A DNA stretch of 53,553 nt from Rhodobiaceae bacterium (GTDB lineage: Bacteria; Pseudomonadota; Alphaproteobacteria; RS24): positions 8,624 through 62,176 of the forward strand of contig JAHEGN010000013.1 in the NCBI GenBank assembly GCA_024645085.1. Direction: 5' to 3'. The position numbers and the translations under genes were made by a program. Under the pieces are notes generated by a model. It was not told where the DNA came from. It saw only the letters and a list, made by a program, of their open reading frames with translations, and ran no database searches. The number at the start of each line of letters is the position of its first letter. The stretch's first letter is position 1. Shown in pieces: positions 30,306 to 39,660 of this stretch.

Positions 30306-31347
30306 GGCTCGGTTTGCCTTTGAAGGTTTTGCCACCAGTGGGCCGATCCGGTGAAGTGGGACGCCGGGCGCTTTGCGGCTGTCTTTTAGGGGCTATTTTT
30401 GACTGTGTTTTTGTCTCGGTTTTTGCTTCTGCTTTTGCTTCAGAACGGCCGCTTGGCGGCGCTTCTTCGTCAATTAATTCATGCCACTGCTTGCCCAATT
30501 GTTGGCGCAAAATACGCCGTGGCACTTCTTCAATCTTGCCCTCTTCCAATTGCCCTAATTGGAATGGCCCAAAAGACAAACGAATGAGCCGGTTCACTTT
30601 CAGGTTCAAATGTTCGAGAACTTTTTTGATCTCTCGGTTCTTGCCTTCGCGCAATGACATGGTGATCCACACATTGCCGCCAACCCGGCGTTCGAGACTG
30701 GCTTCAATGGATTTATAATTCACCCCATCAACGCTAATCCCGTCTTTCAGCGCCTCTAATTGGCTGATCAGACGCTTGTCGTCAACTTTGCCCTTTTGCC
30801 CGTCAAAAGCGCGCACCCGATAGCGGCGCAGCCAGCCCGTGCTGGGCAATTCGAGATAGCGTTTTAAGCCGCCATCATTGGTGAACAGCAAAAGCCCTTC
30901 AGTATTAATATCAAGACGGCCAACACTGTTGAGGCGTGGCAGTCCGGCCGGTAATTTTTGAAAAACAGTGGGGCGCCCATCTGGGTCGCGCTCTGTGGTG
31001 ACCAGGCCCGCGGCCTTATAATAGCGCCACAAGCGCGGCGGATCGGCTTCCCCAATCGGCTTACCATCGACGCTAATGTGATCTTTATCGGTGACGTTAA
31101 AAGCTGGCGTGTTGAGCTTGCGGCCATTAACGCTGACACGACCATCAGCAATCATTTTTTCGGCATCGCGGCGCGAGGCAACGCCGACGCGGGCCAGAAC
31201 TTTTGCAATCCGCTCGCCGGCATAATCCGAGGTGCCGTCTTGCCGCTGACCCGACCTAGAGGCGGGCTTGGCTGAAGGCCGATAGGCTTTGCTCGGCGCT
31301 TTCGGGCCGCTGCGCGATGATGAATGAGATGGCGGTGTTTTAGTCAT
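30286..31347 (-). CDS. rluB: 23S rRNA pseudouridine synthase RluB-like
   Basis: This 353-residue protein belongs to the RsuA/RluB/RluE group. An N-terminal basic, Ser/Pro-rich segment (about 1-35) is followed by an S4 RNA-binding domain (ERIAKVLARVGVASRRDAEKMI), then the catalytic domain with Asp146 in R-L-D-I-N-T-E-G-L-L-L and the C-terminal block REGKNREIKKVLEHLNL. A disordered lysine/arginine-rich tail of about 60 residues follows. RluB modifies 23S U2605 in E. coli; the exact site here is inferred. The ATG at 31347 has AGGAG just upstream. The gene is divergent from tadA and overlaps rsmD. Confidence 0.9.
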   Translation of the reverse strand: MTKTPPSHSSSRSGPKAPSKAYRPSAKPASRSGQRQDGTSDYAGERIAKVLARVGVASRRDAEKMIADGRVSVNGRKLNTPAFNVTDKDHISVDGKPIGEADPPRLWRYYKAAGLVTTERDPDGRPTVFQKLPAGLPRLNSVGRLDINTEGLLLFTNDGGLKRYLELPSTGWLRRYRVRAFDGQKGKVDDKRLISQLEALKDGISVDGVNYKSIEASLERRVGGNVWITMSLREGKNREIKKVLEHLNLKVNRLIRLSFGPFQLGQLEEGKIEEVPRRILRQQLGKQWHELIDEEAPPSGRSEAKAEAKTETKTQSKIAPKRQPQSARRPTSPDRPTGGKTFKGKPSHARRQR

Positions 31348-31392
31348 GCTCTCCTGTAGCACGTGCATGTGCCGACATGCTAGTGTTGAACG

Positions 31393-31872
31393 ATGAGTGA
31401 GAAATTTTCGCAGCAAAAAGATTATATGCAATTGGCGCTTGCCGAGGCAGAAAAAGCCGCCGCGGCAGGCGAAGTGCCGGTTGGCGCGGTTTTAGTGGCA
31501 CCCGATGGCACGGTGCTGGCGGCTTTGGGCAATGCCATGCGGCGCGCCCATGATGCGACGGCTCATGCCGAAATGCAGGTTATTCGGGCGGCCTGTGCGG
31601 CGCTGAATAATGAACGCCTAACCGGCTGCGATCTCTATGTGACGCTCGAGCCATGTCCAATGTGTGCCGGCGCCATTGCTGAGGCCCGCATCCGGCGGGT
31701 CTATTATGGTGTCGCTGATATGAAGGGCGGTGCTGTCGATCATGGGGTGGCGCTATTTGCCCAACCGAGCTGCCACCATCGCCCAGAAGTCTATGGCGGC
31801 CTGCGCGAAAGCGATTGCGCTGCCTTGCTCACAGACTTCTTCCGACTGCGGCGAAATGGCGAGATAAATTGA
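31393..31872 (+). CDS. tadA: tRNA-specific adenosine deaminase
   Basis: TadA converts A34 to inosine in tRNA-Arg(ACG), needed to read CGN codons. The zinc site is His58 with catalytic Glu60 (H-A-E) and Cys88/Cys91 in P-C-P-M-C-A-G. The EVPVGAVLV strand and the RRVYYGVADMKGGAVDHG segment support TadA and not a general cytidine deaminase. 159 residues is normal. An in-frame ATG at 31426 is a possible alternative start; the 31393 start has only a weak upstream site. It is divergent from rluB across 45 bases. Confidence 0.95.
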   Translation: MSEKFSQQKDYMQLALAEAEKAAAAGEVPVGAVLVAPDGTVLAALGNAMRRAHDATAHAEMQVIRAACAALNNERLTGCDLYVTLEPCPMCAGAIAEARIRRVYYGVADMKGGAVDHGVALFAQPSCHHRPEVYGGLRESDCAALLTDFFRLRRNGEIN

Positions 31873-31952
31873 TAATTCATACTAGCCAAGGTCGATTAGT
31901 TGGTGCTTAATAGCGGTCGAATTTATGGAAGAATGTAAGTTGGGAGAAACAC

Positions 31953-33215
31953 ATGATTTTCGAACATAATGATAAGACCAAAGAGCTTCTGGCTCGCCTC
32001 GAGAGCTTCATGGATAAATATATTTATCCAAATGAGGCAACCTATGCCAAACAAATGGAAGATTTCGGCGAAAACCGGTGGCAAGTTCCAGCGATTTTGG
32101 AAGAGTTGAAAGTCAAAGCCCGCGAAGAAGGTTTGTGGAATCTTTTCTTGCCTGAAAGTGAGCGCGGTGGCGGCCTTTCAAATGTCGAATATGCAACTTT
32201 GTGCGAAGTCATGGGGCGCGTTGGTTTTGCCTCTGAAGTGTTCAACTGCTCAGCACCAGACACAGGCAATATGGAAGTTCTGGAACGCTATGGTAATGAG
32301 CGTCATAAAAAAGAATATATGGAGCCGCTGCTTGCTGGCGAAATCCGTTCTGCGTTTTTGATGACCGAGCCAGCCGTTGCTTCTTCTGACGCAACCAATA
32401 TTGAAACCAGCATTGTTCGCGATGGCGATGACTATGTCATTAATGGTCGCAAATGGTGGTCTTCAGGGGTTGGTGATCCACGTTGTAAAATCGCCATTGT
32501 CATGGGCAAAACAAACCCAGATGCACCTTTGCACCAACAACAATCACAAATCCTCGTGCCACTCGACGCACCGGGCATTGAAATTGTCCGCATGTTGCCC
32601 GTATTTGGTTATGACGATGCCCCGCATGGTCACGCCGAAGTGGTGCTGAAAGATGTGCGCGTGCCAGCCGAAAACTTGCTTCTCGGCGAGGGCCGCGGTT
32701 TCGAAATCGCTCAAGGCCGGCTTGGCCCTGGCCGTATTCACCATTGCATGCGCACCATTGGTGTGGCTGAGCGTGCTTTGGAAAAAATGTGCGAGCGCCT
32801 GCTCACCCGTACAGCTTTTGGTAAGCGCATTGCTGACCATAGTGTGTGGGAACAACGCGTTGCTGAAGCCCGCACTAATATTGAAATGAGCCGTCTGCTG
32901 ACACTGAAAGCCGCCTATATGATGGACACAGTGGGCAATAAATTTGCCAAAAGCGAGATTGCGCAAATCAAAGTGGCTGGCCCACGTATTGCTTTGCAAA
33001 TCATTGACGATGCCATTCAAGCCCATGGCGGCGGCGGTGTGACCTCAGACTTCGGTCTGGCCAAAATGTATGCCGGCATTCGTACCCTGCGTTTGGCTGA
33101 CGGCCCAGATGAAGTGCATAACCGCACCATCGCCCGTCTTGAGTTCAAAAAATATGCTGACTTATCACAAGCTGGCGCCGGTGAGATGAAAACCCTCGAC
33201 GTGCCGCGCAGCTAA
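31953..33215 (+). CDS. Acyl-CoA dehydrogenase (ACAD10/11-like)
   Basis: This FAD-dependent acyl-CoA dehydrogenase of 420 residues introduces an alpha-beta double bond into an acyl-CoA. Recognisable blocks are [17 protein letters not shown], the FAD/substrate loop [27 protein letters not shown], and the C-terminal [35 protein letters not shown] with the probable catalytic base Glu387. The DGPDEVH ending and overall sequence resemble the dehydrogenase half of ACAD10/11 and the LvaC family. It stands alone between tadA and a strong terminator, but a related kinase gene lies 2.2 kb upstream in the same direction. GGGAG is near the ATG. Chain-length preference is unknown. Confidence 0.88.
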   Translation: MIFEHNDKTKELLARLESFMDKYIYPNEATYAKQMEDFGENRWQVPAILEELKVKAREEGLWNLFLPESERGGGLSNVEYATLCEVMGRVGFASEVFNCSAPDTGNMEVLERYGNERHKKEYMEPLLAGEIRSAFLMTEPAVASSDATNIETSIVRDGDDYVINGRKWWSSGVGDPRCKIAIVMGKTNPDAPLHQQQSQILVPLDAPGIEIVRMLPVFGYDDAPHGHAEVVLKDVRVPAENLLLGEGRGFEIAQGRLGPGRIHHCMRTIGVAERALEKMCERLLTRTAFGKRIADHSVWEQRVAEARTNIEMSRLLTLKAAYMMDTVGNKFAKSEIAQIKVAGPRIALQIIDDAIQAHGGGGVTSDFGLAKMYAGIRTLRLADGPDEVHNRTIARLEFKKYADLSQAGAGEMKTLDVPRS

Positions 33216-33238
33216 GTTAAGCGCACTTAAATGGGAAA

Positions 33239-33268
33239 GGGCATCGGCCAGCGCCGGTGCCCTTTTTT
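33239..33268 (+). terminator. Rho-independent terminator after the acyl-CoA dehydrogenase
   Basis: A nine-base stem (33239-33247 with 33254-33262, one G-U pair) closes a six-base loop and is followed by six T residues. It lies 23 bases after the acyl-CoA dehydrogenase stop and shields the convergent mutL-pgi unit. Confidence 0.92.
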
Positions 33269-33299
33269 GTTTCCGATTGAATTAGCCGCCCGTGGCGCG

Positions 33300-35141
33300 C
33301 TAACGGCGGCCAAATAGGCGCTCAATATCGTTTAGCTTGAGCTCAACATAAGTCGGTCGGCCATGATTGCACTGACCAGCATGTGGGGTCGCTTCCATAT
33401 CGCGCAACAGGGCGTTCATTTCTTCAACGCTCAAGCGGCGGCCGGCGCGCACCGATGTATGGCAGGCCAACGTGCCGCAAATTTCTTCCAGTTTTTCTTT
33501 CAGGGCCAGACCTTGACCCAAATGCTGCATTTCTTCAGCCATATCGCGCAGCATGGCAGCACTATCGCTGCCTTTCATCATAGCCGGTACTTCGCGCACC
33601 ATAATCGCAATGCGGCTATTGGCGCCGGGGCCAAAGCGTTCGACAACAAAGCCCAAATCGGCCAATTCATCGGCCCGCGCCAAAATCGTTTCGCCGTCAT
33701 CAACTTCTAATTCGACAATATCTGGCACCAGTAAAATTTGCCGCCGGATACCTTGCTCGGCAATTTGTTTTTTCATCCGCTCATAAACCAAACGCTCATG
33801 GGCGGCGTGCTGGTCGACAATGACAAAGCCGTCATGGGTCTGCGCCAAAATATAGGTCTCGTGCAATTGCGCCCGCGCCAAGCCCAGCGGCAAGCTGGCG
33901 TCGGGGGCGGCGCCCATGCTGGCGCCAAAACTATTGGGGGCGCTGAGCCATTCGGCGGCGGCTTCGGCCAAAGCATGGGTGCGGGCCTGCTGGTCGGCCG
34001 TTTGCGGCGCCTGCGGGTCAATCGGCGCTTGATATTGGGCCGCCGCCTGATACAGCGTCGGGTTCACATAAGCGCCATTTCCCGGGCGAAAAGCGGCCAG
34101 CGTTTGGTCGGCAACTGTGGTGGCAGCGCGGTGTCCGGCAGTGCCAAGGGCGGCACGCAGAGCCCCGACAATCATTGAGCGCACCAGGCCCGCATCGCGA
34201 AAGCGGACTTCGGTTTTGGCGGGATGCACATTGACGTCAAGCTGCGCCGGGTCAATATCGAGAAATAGGGCTAATGCCGGATGACGATTGCCAGCGAGAA
34301 AATCCTGATAGGCCCCGCGCACGGCACCATTGAGCAAGCGGTCGCGCACCGGACGGCCATTAACCACGAGATATTGCTTTTGCGCTGTGGCGTGATTATA
34401 GGTCGGCAATCCAGCAAAACCATATAGCCGCGCGCCTTCGCGTTCGGCCATCACCGGCACCGCATTATTGCCAAACTCACTGCCCATAATCGCCGTCAGG
34501 CGGTCGAGTTGGGCGGCGTCGCCGGTCTCCTTTGGATAGGTGAAGCTTCGGCGCCCATCGCTGGTCAGGCTAAAGGCAATTTCTGGATGCGCCATGGCCA
34601 AGCGTTTGACAATGTCATTCACCGCCGTAGTTTCGGCCCGATCTGATTTCAGGAATTTCAGCCGCGCCGGTGTCGCATAGAATAAATCGCGCACCTCAAC
34701 CCTCGTGCCCAATCCGCCAGCGGCTGGGGAAAGGCCAAGGTTTCGGCCGCCTTCGACACGAATTTGCTGGGCATTGGGCGCTTCCTGTGGGCGGCTGGTA
34801 ATGCTCAAACGAGCAACCGCCCCAATGCTTGGCAGGGCTTCGCCACGAAATCCCAAACTGGTGATGCGGAACAAACGATCGCCCTCATCACCGTCTGGTA
34901 ATTTTGAAGTGGCATGGCGTTCAATCGCCAGTTCCAGCTCCTCGGCACTCATGCCGCAACCATTATCTTCTATTAAAATCAATGCCTTACCGCCCTCACC
35001 CAAACTAATATCAATTTGTGTGGCGCCCGCATCAATGGCGTTTTCGACTAATTCTTTCACCGCACTGGCTGGCCGCTCAACCACTTCACCCGCAGCAATG
35101 CGGTTGATGGTTTCTTCAGATAGGCGGTGTATTTTGCTCAT
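33300..35141 (-). CDS. mutL: DNA mismatch repair protein MutL
   Basis: MutL links mismatch recognition by MutS to strand cutting. The N-terminal GHKL ATPase is seen as VKELVENAIDAGAT, LIEDNGCGM, and RGEALPSIGAVARL. The C-terminal endonuclease motif D443-Q-H-A-x2-E-x4-E is intact (DQHAAHERLVYE), with ACHTSVRAGRRLS and GQCNHGRPT completing the metal site. This is the nicking type found in bacteria that lack MutH. A Gln/Ala/Pro-rich linker (about 340-400) joins the halves; 613 residues is normal. Its ATG overlaps the pgi stop (ATGA), so it is expressed with pgi. Confidence 0.97.
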   Translation of the reverse strand: MSKIHRLSEETINRIAAGEVVERPASAVKELVENAIDAGATQIDISLGEGGKALILIEDNGCGMSAEELELAIERHATSKLPDGDEGDRLFRITSLGFRGEALPSIGAVARLSITSRPQEAPNAQQIRVEGGRNLGLSPAAGGLGTRVEVRDLFYATPARLKFLKSDRAETTAVNDIVKRLAMAHPEIAFSLTSDGRRSFTYPKETGDAAQLDRLTAIMGSEFGNNAVPVMAEREGARLYGFAGLPTYNHATAQKQYLVVNGRPVRDRLLNGAVRGAYQDFLAGNRHPALALFLDIDPAQLDVNVHPAKTEVRFRDAGLVRSMIVGALRAALGTAGHRAATTVADQTLAAFRPGNGAYVNPTLYQAAAQYQAPIDPQAPQTADQQARTHALAEAAAEWLSAPNSFGASMGAAPDASLPLGLARAQLHETYILAQTHDGFVIVDQHAAHERLVYERMKKQIAEQGIRRQILLVPDIVELEVDDGETILARADELADLGFVVERFGPGANSRIAIMVREVPAMMKGSDSAAMLRDMAEEMQHLGQGLALKEKLEEICGTLACHTSVRAGRRLSVEEMNALLRDMEATPHAGQCNHGRPTYVELKLNDIERLFGRR

Positions 35142-36436
35142 TCGGCTGTCTTAGCTTTGCCCGCATCATTCATGGCTTGCATATAATCTCTGGCGCGCAG
35201 TTTGCCCGCTTCCACTTCCGGCTGGTCAAAAGCGTCAATCGCCATGCCATCAGCCGCTAAAATGGTCTCTAACATATAGTGCATCAACAAGCCGCCAAGC
35301 TCCAGTTCATTTATCGCCGATAGCTCAAACAAACGTACTGGACGTTTGGCCGCGGCCAATGTGTCATAGCTGGCCAAGGCTTCGGCCGACACTAAATCCC
35401 CCATGGTGCGGCCGGTCAAATTGGCGGTCGCAGGCAAGCTGGCAAATTCATCTGGTACGCCAGTGCCTAGGTCGCGCGTTGGCTGAGTAAGCAGCGTGTA
35501 GAATTTGTCATCCGGCCCGCCGAGATAAAGCTGCATTTGACTGTGCTGGTCAACCGGTCCCAGCGCATTGCTCGGCAATGAACCAAGGCCATTTTTGCCC
35601 AAGCTTTCGGCCCATAATTGGCGATACCAGAACGACAATCGCTGCAATCGGTCGGCATAGGGCATCATCACCGCTATCATCCGACCAGCCTGCATATGTG
35701 CCAAATGCATGGCAGCGCCAATTAACGGCTGATTATCGGCCGGCGCATTGCCATAAAAGCCATCGAGCACCGCTTGCGCGCCAGCGCGAATGGCCGCGAC
35801 ATCGCATCCGGCCCAAATCGCCGGCAATAGGCCGACATTGGTCAGGACGCTAAACCGGCCACCAATCGCCTCTTCATGCGACAGACGGCGCAGGCCATGA
35901 CGTTGCGCCAAAGTCGATAGCGCATTGTCGCCATCGCCGACAATGGCCGCAATATGCTCGTGCAGTGGCAGACCGGCAGCTTTGAGGGCGAGCATGACGC
36001 CACCCAATTGCATCAATGTTTCCGCCGTATTGCCTGATTTCGAGACCACGAGAAACCGCGTCGCGGATAAATCTTGCGCCAAAATAGCGGTAAAACTATC
36101 CGCGTCTAAATTATCAACAAAGATGATTTGCGGCCGCAATGGTGCCTCAGCCGGGGTCAAATAACCGTTTATTTGCGCCAAAACTTGCGCCCCAAGGCTG
36201 GACCCGCCGGTGCCCAAAATAATCAGCCGCGACGCGCCCTCAGCAAGGCTGGCGGCCAGATCTTGCATGGGTGCCAAATCATCGGTTTTTTGCGGCAGCA
36301 GAAAATGCGGCAGCGGATTTTGCCGATAGGCCTCAATGCGCGGTGCCAGTTTTTCTACCGCCTCAGAAAAATGATTTTGGCTGGCAGGACACAGAGCATG
36401 ATCAACTATTTGGCGCATATTGGTTTCCATTTCCAT
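35138..36436 (-). CDS. pgi: Glucose-6-phosphate isomerase (short form)
   Basis: Pgi interconverts glucose 6-phosphate and fructose 6-phosphate. At about 432 residues it is shorter than the 550-residue E. coli enzyme but has the double SIS-domain core: LGTGGSSLGAQ, the phosphate-binding SKSGNTAET, GGRFSVLTNVGLLP, and SLPSNALGPVDQHSQMQLYL, which carries catalytic histidine and the conserved QxxxQ. The ATG at 36436 is used here; ATG codons at 36430 and 36418 are also in frame and the last has GGAAA upstream. It is translationally coupled to mutL downstream and divergent from the PpiC-like gene. Confidence 0.9.
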   Translation of the reverse strand: MEMETNMRQIVDHALCPASQNHFSEAVEKLAPRIEAYRQNPLPHFLLPQKTDDLAPMQDLAASLAEGASRLIILGTGGSSLGAQVLAQINGYLTPAEAPLRPQIIFVDNLDADSFTAILAQDLSATRFLVVSKSGNTAETLMQLGGVMLALKAAGLPLHEHIAAIVGDGDNALSTLAQRHGLRRLSHEEAIGGRFSVLTNVGLLPAIWAGCDVAAIRAGAQAVLDGFYGNAPADNQPLIGAAMHLAHMQAGRMIAVMMPYADRLQRLSFWYRQLWAESLGKNGLGSLPSNALGPVDQHSQMQLYLGGPDDKFYTLLTQPTRDLGTGVPDEFASLPATANLTGRTMGDLVSAEALASYDTLAAAKRPVRLFELSAINELELGGLLMHYMLETILAADGMAIDAFDQPEVEAGKLRARDYMQAMNDAGKAKTAE

Positions 36437-36554
36437 CAAGGCAGACGAATCTATCGCCGAAAGCCAAGTCTAAACAACCGTCGCTATGTTGAACAGTAGT
36501 TATGCTTGCACTTCAAAACCCAATTGCTAAATTAGCGCCAGTTGGGAGAGTTAA

Positions 36555-37457
36555 ATGTCTGAGCAGATAGACAACCGCGAAACATGGGCCAATCGTGCCT
36601 TGCTTATGGGCGCTTTGGCTGGCCTTTTAATCGCCGCCCTTGCCGCCGTACCGCGCCCTGATACCGATTTAACAAGCGACGGAGCGATTGCTCGGGTCAA
36701 TCATCAGCATATTGACCGCACGGCTTTTGCCAGCGCCTATCAAGCATTATTGGCCGATAAAAACAAAGCCCCCACCGCCGCCGATAGAAAAATGGCGCTC
36801 GACCGATTGATTGAAGAAGAATTACTGGTTCAGCGCGGGCTTGAAATTGGTCTGCTGGATGGCGACGCCGCCGTACGCAAAGCAGTGGCCAGCGCAGTGA
36901 TTCAATTTGTGCTGGCGCAAAATAGTAATCAGCCGATCAGCGAGGATGATTTGCGCGCCTATTATCAAGAAAATAGCGCCCGATTTAGCCCCGCCGCGCG
37001 TTTGCACATCAACCGTATTTTTATTCGTCGGTCAGCTGACGGTGCGCGCCAGAGCGAGAGCGATGATGCGCGGCGGCTGGAAGCTGTGCGCCAAGCCTTG
37101 CGTGCTGGCACGCCTTTTGCCGAGGTGGCGGCGCAATTGGGCGACCGTTTATTGCCACAATTGCCGCAAGTTCTTTTGCCGCGCGCCAAAATGATTGACT
37201 ATCTTGGCCCTGAACTCACCGACGCCGTAGCGGTTTTGCCGCAAGGCAGCATTACCGATGCTTTGGTCACTGATCAGGGCTGGCAGTTTCTGCAAATTAT
37301 TGCCAATCAGCCCGGCCAAACGCCAGACTTTGAAACCATGCGCCCGCAATTGACACAAGCCTTGTCGCGCAGCCGCGATGATCAAGCCTTGCGCGATTAT
37401 ATTAATTGGTTGCGGGCCCGTGCCGACATCGACCTTGCGGCTGATGCACCACAATGA
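36555..37457 (+). CDS. Membrane-anchored PpiC-type peptidyl-prolyl isomerase
   Basis: This 300-residue protein has one N-terminal membrane helix (about residues 15-33) with no cleavage site, then a periplasmic part. The SurA/PpiC-like arrangement is visible: an N-terminal helical region (ALDRLIEEELLVQRGLEIGL), a spacer helix region (SEDDLRAYYQENSARFSPA), a degenerate parvulin domain (RLHINRIFIRRS...AGTPFAEVAAQLGDR) and a C-terminal helix. Residues typical of an active parvulin site are not clear, so it may act mainly as a chaperone. The stop overlaps the start of the HupE/UreJ-like gene (ATGA), which suggests it helps that membrane protein or its cargo. GGGAG precedes the ATG. Confidence 0.78.
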   Translation: MSEQIDNRETWANRALLMGALAGLLIAALAAVPRPDTDLTSDGAIARVNHQHIDRTAFASAYQALLADKNKAPTAADRKMALDRLIEEELLVQRGLEIGLLDGDAAVRKAVASAVIQFVLAQNSNQPISEDDLRAYYQENSARFSPAARLHINRIFIRRSADGARQSESDDARRLEAVRQALRAGTPFAEVAAQLGDRLLPQLPQVLLPRAKMIDYLGPELTDAVAVLPQGSITDALVTDQGWQFLQIIANQPGQTPDFETMRPQLTQALSRSRDDQALRDYINWLRARADIDLAADAPQ

Positions 37458-38668
37458 TTCGATCAACGCTGATTTGGCTGGTTTTAATGATGACGCCATC
37501 TCTGGCGCATAATAAAAGCCTGAGTTTTTCTGACTGGCTGTGGCAAGACACCAGCATTTCTGTCAGTTTTACCGTGACCTTGCGCGATGCCACCCTATTG
37601 CCTGATGTGGCCACCGCCACCTCCATTGATGAGGCGCTGGCAACGCATTTGACGCAACATATAGAGCTGCAACAATTGGACAAAAACTGCCTTTTGAGCC
37701 GCCCCTATCAACGCGCACCGGCGCATGGCGATTATATTAAAATGGTCGCCAGCTATCAGTGTTTTGATAGCGCCGCGCCACTCAAATTACGCAATCATGC
37801 GTTTTTTAACTTGGCCCGCAGTCATGTGCATTTTGCCCGCCTGAGGCTGGCCGCGCAAAGCCTTGAGACCAGCCAAGAGTTTCTCTTCACCGCCACCCAG
37901 CGCCAGCATATGATTGCCCGCAATGAACAGGGGCAATTGGTCAGCCAAAGCGATTTAGGCGACACGCTGAGCCATTATTTCAAACTCGGCCTGCAACATA
38001 TTCTAACCGGCGTCGATCATTTGGCGTTTGTTTTATGCCTGCTGCTATTGGCGCAAAACCGACGGCAATTATTCATTCTCATCACCGGCTTTACGCTTGG
38101 TCATAGTTTGACCCTTGGCCTGGCGGCGCTTGGTTTTATCGCCCCTAATTCGGTTTTTGTTGAAGCCATGATTGGCGGCTCGATTGCCTTGGTGGCCAGT
38201 GAATATATTTTGGCGCGGCAAAACGCTATGACTAAAGTCGCCATGCTTAGCGTGATTGTCTTATTTGTGCTGTCAGGCATCTCGGTCATCCGAGGCGGCG
38301 AAATTGCGCTAACCGGATGGGCCGGTTTGATGCTGTTTTGCTTGTGCTATGGCTTACGCATTCGCTCCTCAGCTGACGCCAGCCAGTTGGCGCCGATTAT
38401 GACCTTTGGCTTTGGCCTGTTTCATGGCTTTGGATTTGCTGGCCTGCTGAGCGATATTGGCCTGCCGCAAGGGCAAGTGATTGGCGGGCTTATTGGCTTT
38501 AACCTTGGCGTGGAAGTGGGGCAAATATTATTCATTGTGCCGGTCTTATTGGCAGCCCGCTATCTAGCGCCGCGTCTACCGCAAGGCAAATTATCATGGG
38601 CCGATGCCACCGCCAGCGGGTTGACCTGTTTTGGGGTGTTTCTTTTTGTGCAACGCACCCTTTTTTAA
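37454..38668 (+). CDS. HupE/UreJ-like membrane protein
   Basis: This 404-residue protein has a signal peptide (about residues 1-18), a periplasmic domain of about 150 residues, then about seven hydrophobic helices. The helices carry the HupE/UreJ-2 motifs: G-V-D-H-L-A-F-V, G-F-T-L-G-H-S-L-T-L, FGLFHGFGFAGLLSDIGLP and GFNLGVEVGQ. HupE and UreJ are nickel or cobalt permeases, and the histidines and aspartate in these helices are the probable metal ligands. No urease or hydrogenase genes are nearby, so the transported ion is unknown. It is coupled to the PpiC-like gene by a 4-base overlap. Confidence 0.85.
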   Translation: MIRSTLIWLVLMMTPSLAHNKSLSFSDWLWQDTSISVSFTVTLRDATLLPDVATATSIDEALATHLTQHIELQQLDKNCLLSRPYQRAPAHGDYIKMVASYQCFDSAAPLKLRNHAFFNLARSHVHFARLRLAAQSLETSQEFLFTATQRQHMIARNEQGQLVSQSDLGDTLSHYFKLGLQHILTGVDHLAFVLCLLLLAQNRRQLFILITGFTLGHSLTLGLAALGFIAPNSVFVEAMIGGSIALVASEYILARQNAMTKVAMLSVIVLFVLSGISVIRGGEIALTGWAGLMLFCLCYGLRIRSSADASQLAPIMTFGFGLFHGFGFAGLLSDIGLPQGQVIGGLIGFNLGVEVGQILFIVPVLLAARYLAPRLPQGKLSWADATASGLTCFGVFLFVQRTLF

Positions 38669-38715
38669 TTGATCAAAAATGATTAGGCTCTTGCCAGACA
38701 TTCAGGGAGATAAAA

Positions 38716-39654
38716 ATGAGCAATAGATTTCTAGCCCAAACCGGCGCCAAATACCCAATCGTTCAAGCGCCTATGGGCTGGATTGCCCGCTCGCAATTGG
38801 CCTCAGCCGTGTGCAAGGCTGGTGGCCTTGGCATTATTGAAACGTCTTCCGGCGAGACCGATAATTGCAAGGCTGAAATTGAGAAAATGTTCGAGCTGAC
38901 CGACGCCCCATTTGGCGTCAATCTGCCAATCTTATTCCTCAAAGATGATGCCATGCTGCAATATATTTGTGATAGCGGCGTCAAATTCGTCACCACCTCA
39001 GCCGGCAGTCCAAGCAAATTTGTCGGCCCGCTGCAAGAGGCTGGGATTATTGTTTATCACGCCGTACCAACGGTTGAAGCGGCCATTCGCTGCGTCGAAG
39101 CAGGGGTGGATGGGCTGGTGGTTGAAGGCGCTGAAGGCGGCGGCTTCAAAAACCCAGAAGAAGTCTCAACCCTCGTACTTTTGCAAGCCATTCGCGCCGC
39201 TGTTGATGTGCCTTTGGTCGCCGCTGGCGGCATTTGCGATGGACGCGGCATGGCCGCAGCTTTTGCGCTCGGCGCCGAAGCGGTGCAAATGGGCACACGG
39301 TTTGTTTCATCCGCCGAAAGCCCGGTGCACAATAATTACAAAAGCGCCATTGTCGATGCCCCAACCACTGGCACTTATATGTTGAACAAAAAGGCCTCGC
39401 CGTGCATTCGCGCGTTGAAAACCGAACGCACGCATAAAATTTATGATGAAGGCCTAATGCCAGCCGATACATTTGGCAATATTCTCGACCTTTATTTCGG
39501 TGGCGATATGGAAGCCTCCGTCGGTCTCGCCGGACAAACCGCCGGGCTAATCAATGGGGTCAAGCCTGTGGCTGAGATTATTGAGGAAATGGTTGTTGAG
39601 TTTCACACCATTGCCGGGCGCATGGGGCAATTGGCATCAGCCAGTAGTTTTTAA
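38716..39654 (+). CDS. Nitronate monooxygenase family flavoprotein
   Basis: This 312-residue protein is an FMN-dependent TIM-barrel enzyme of the nitronate monooxygenase/FabK group. Evidence includes YPIVQAPMGWIARSQLASAVCKAGGLGII, FGVNLP, FVTTSAGSPSKFV, GVDGLVVEGAEGGG, and the FMN phosphate loop PLVAAGGICDGRGMAAAFALGAEAVQMGTRFV. Members oxidise nitronates or reduce enoyl groups; the real substrate is not deducible here, though EGAEGGG is closer to nitronate monooxygenases. AGGGAG lies seven bases before the ATG. It is followed by the convergent RraA-like gene. Confidence 0.88.
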   Translation: MSNRFLAQTGAKYPIVQAPMGWIARSQLASAVCKAGGLGIIETSSGETDNCKAEIEKMFELTDAPFGVNLPILFLKDDAMLQYICDSGVKFVTTSAGSPSKFVGPLQEAGIIVYHAVPTVEAAIRCVEAGVDGLVVEGAEGGGFKNPEEVSTLVLLQAIRAAVDVPLVAAGGICDGRGMAAAFALGAEAVQMGTRFVSSAESPVHNNYKSAIVDAPTTGTYMLNKKASPCIRALKTERTHKIYDEGLMPADTFGNILDLYFGGDMEASVGLAGQTAGLINGVKPVAEIIEEMVVEFHTIAGRMGQLASASSF

Positions 39655-39660
39655 TTGGCG

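Noticed and set aside
33738..34178. 146-residue frame on the plus strand within mutL
   Set aside because: It is antisense to the MutL linker and endonuclease regions, which are clearly coding.
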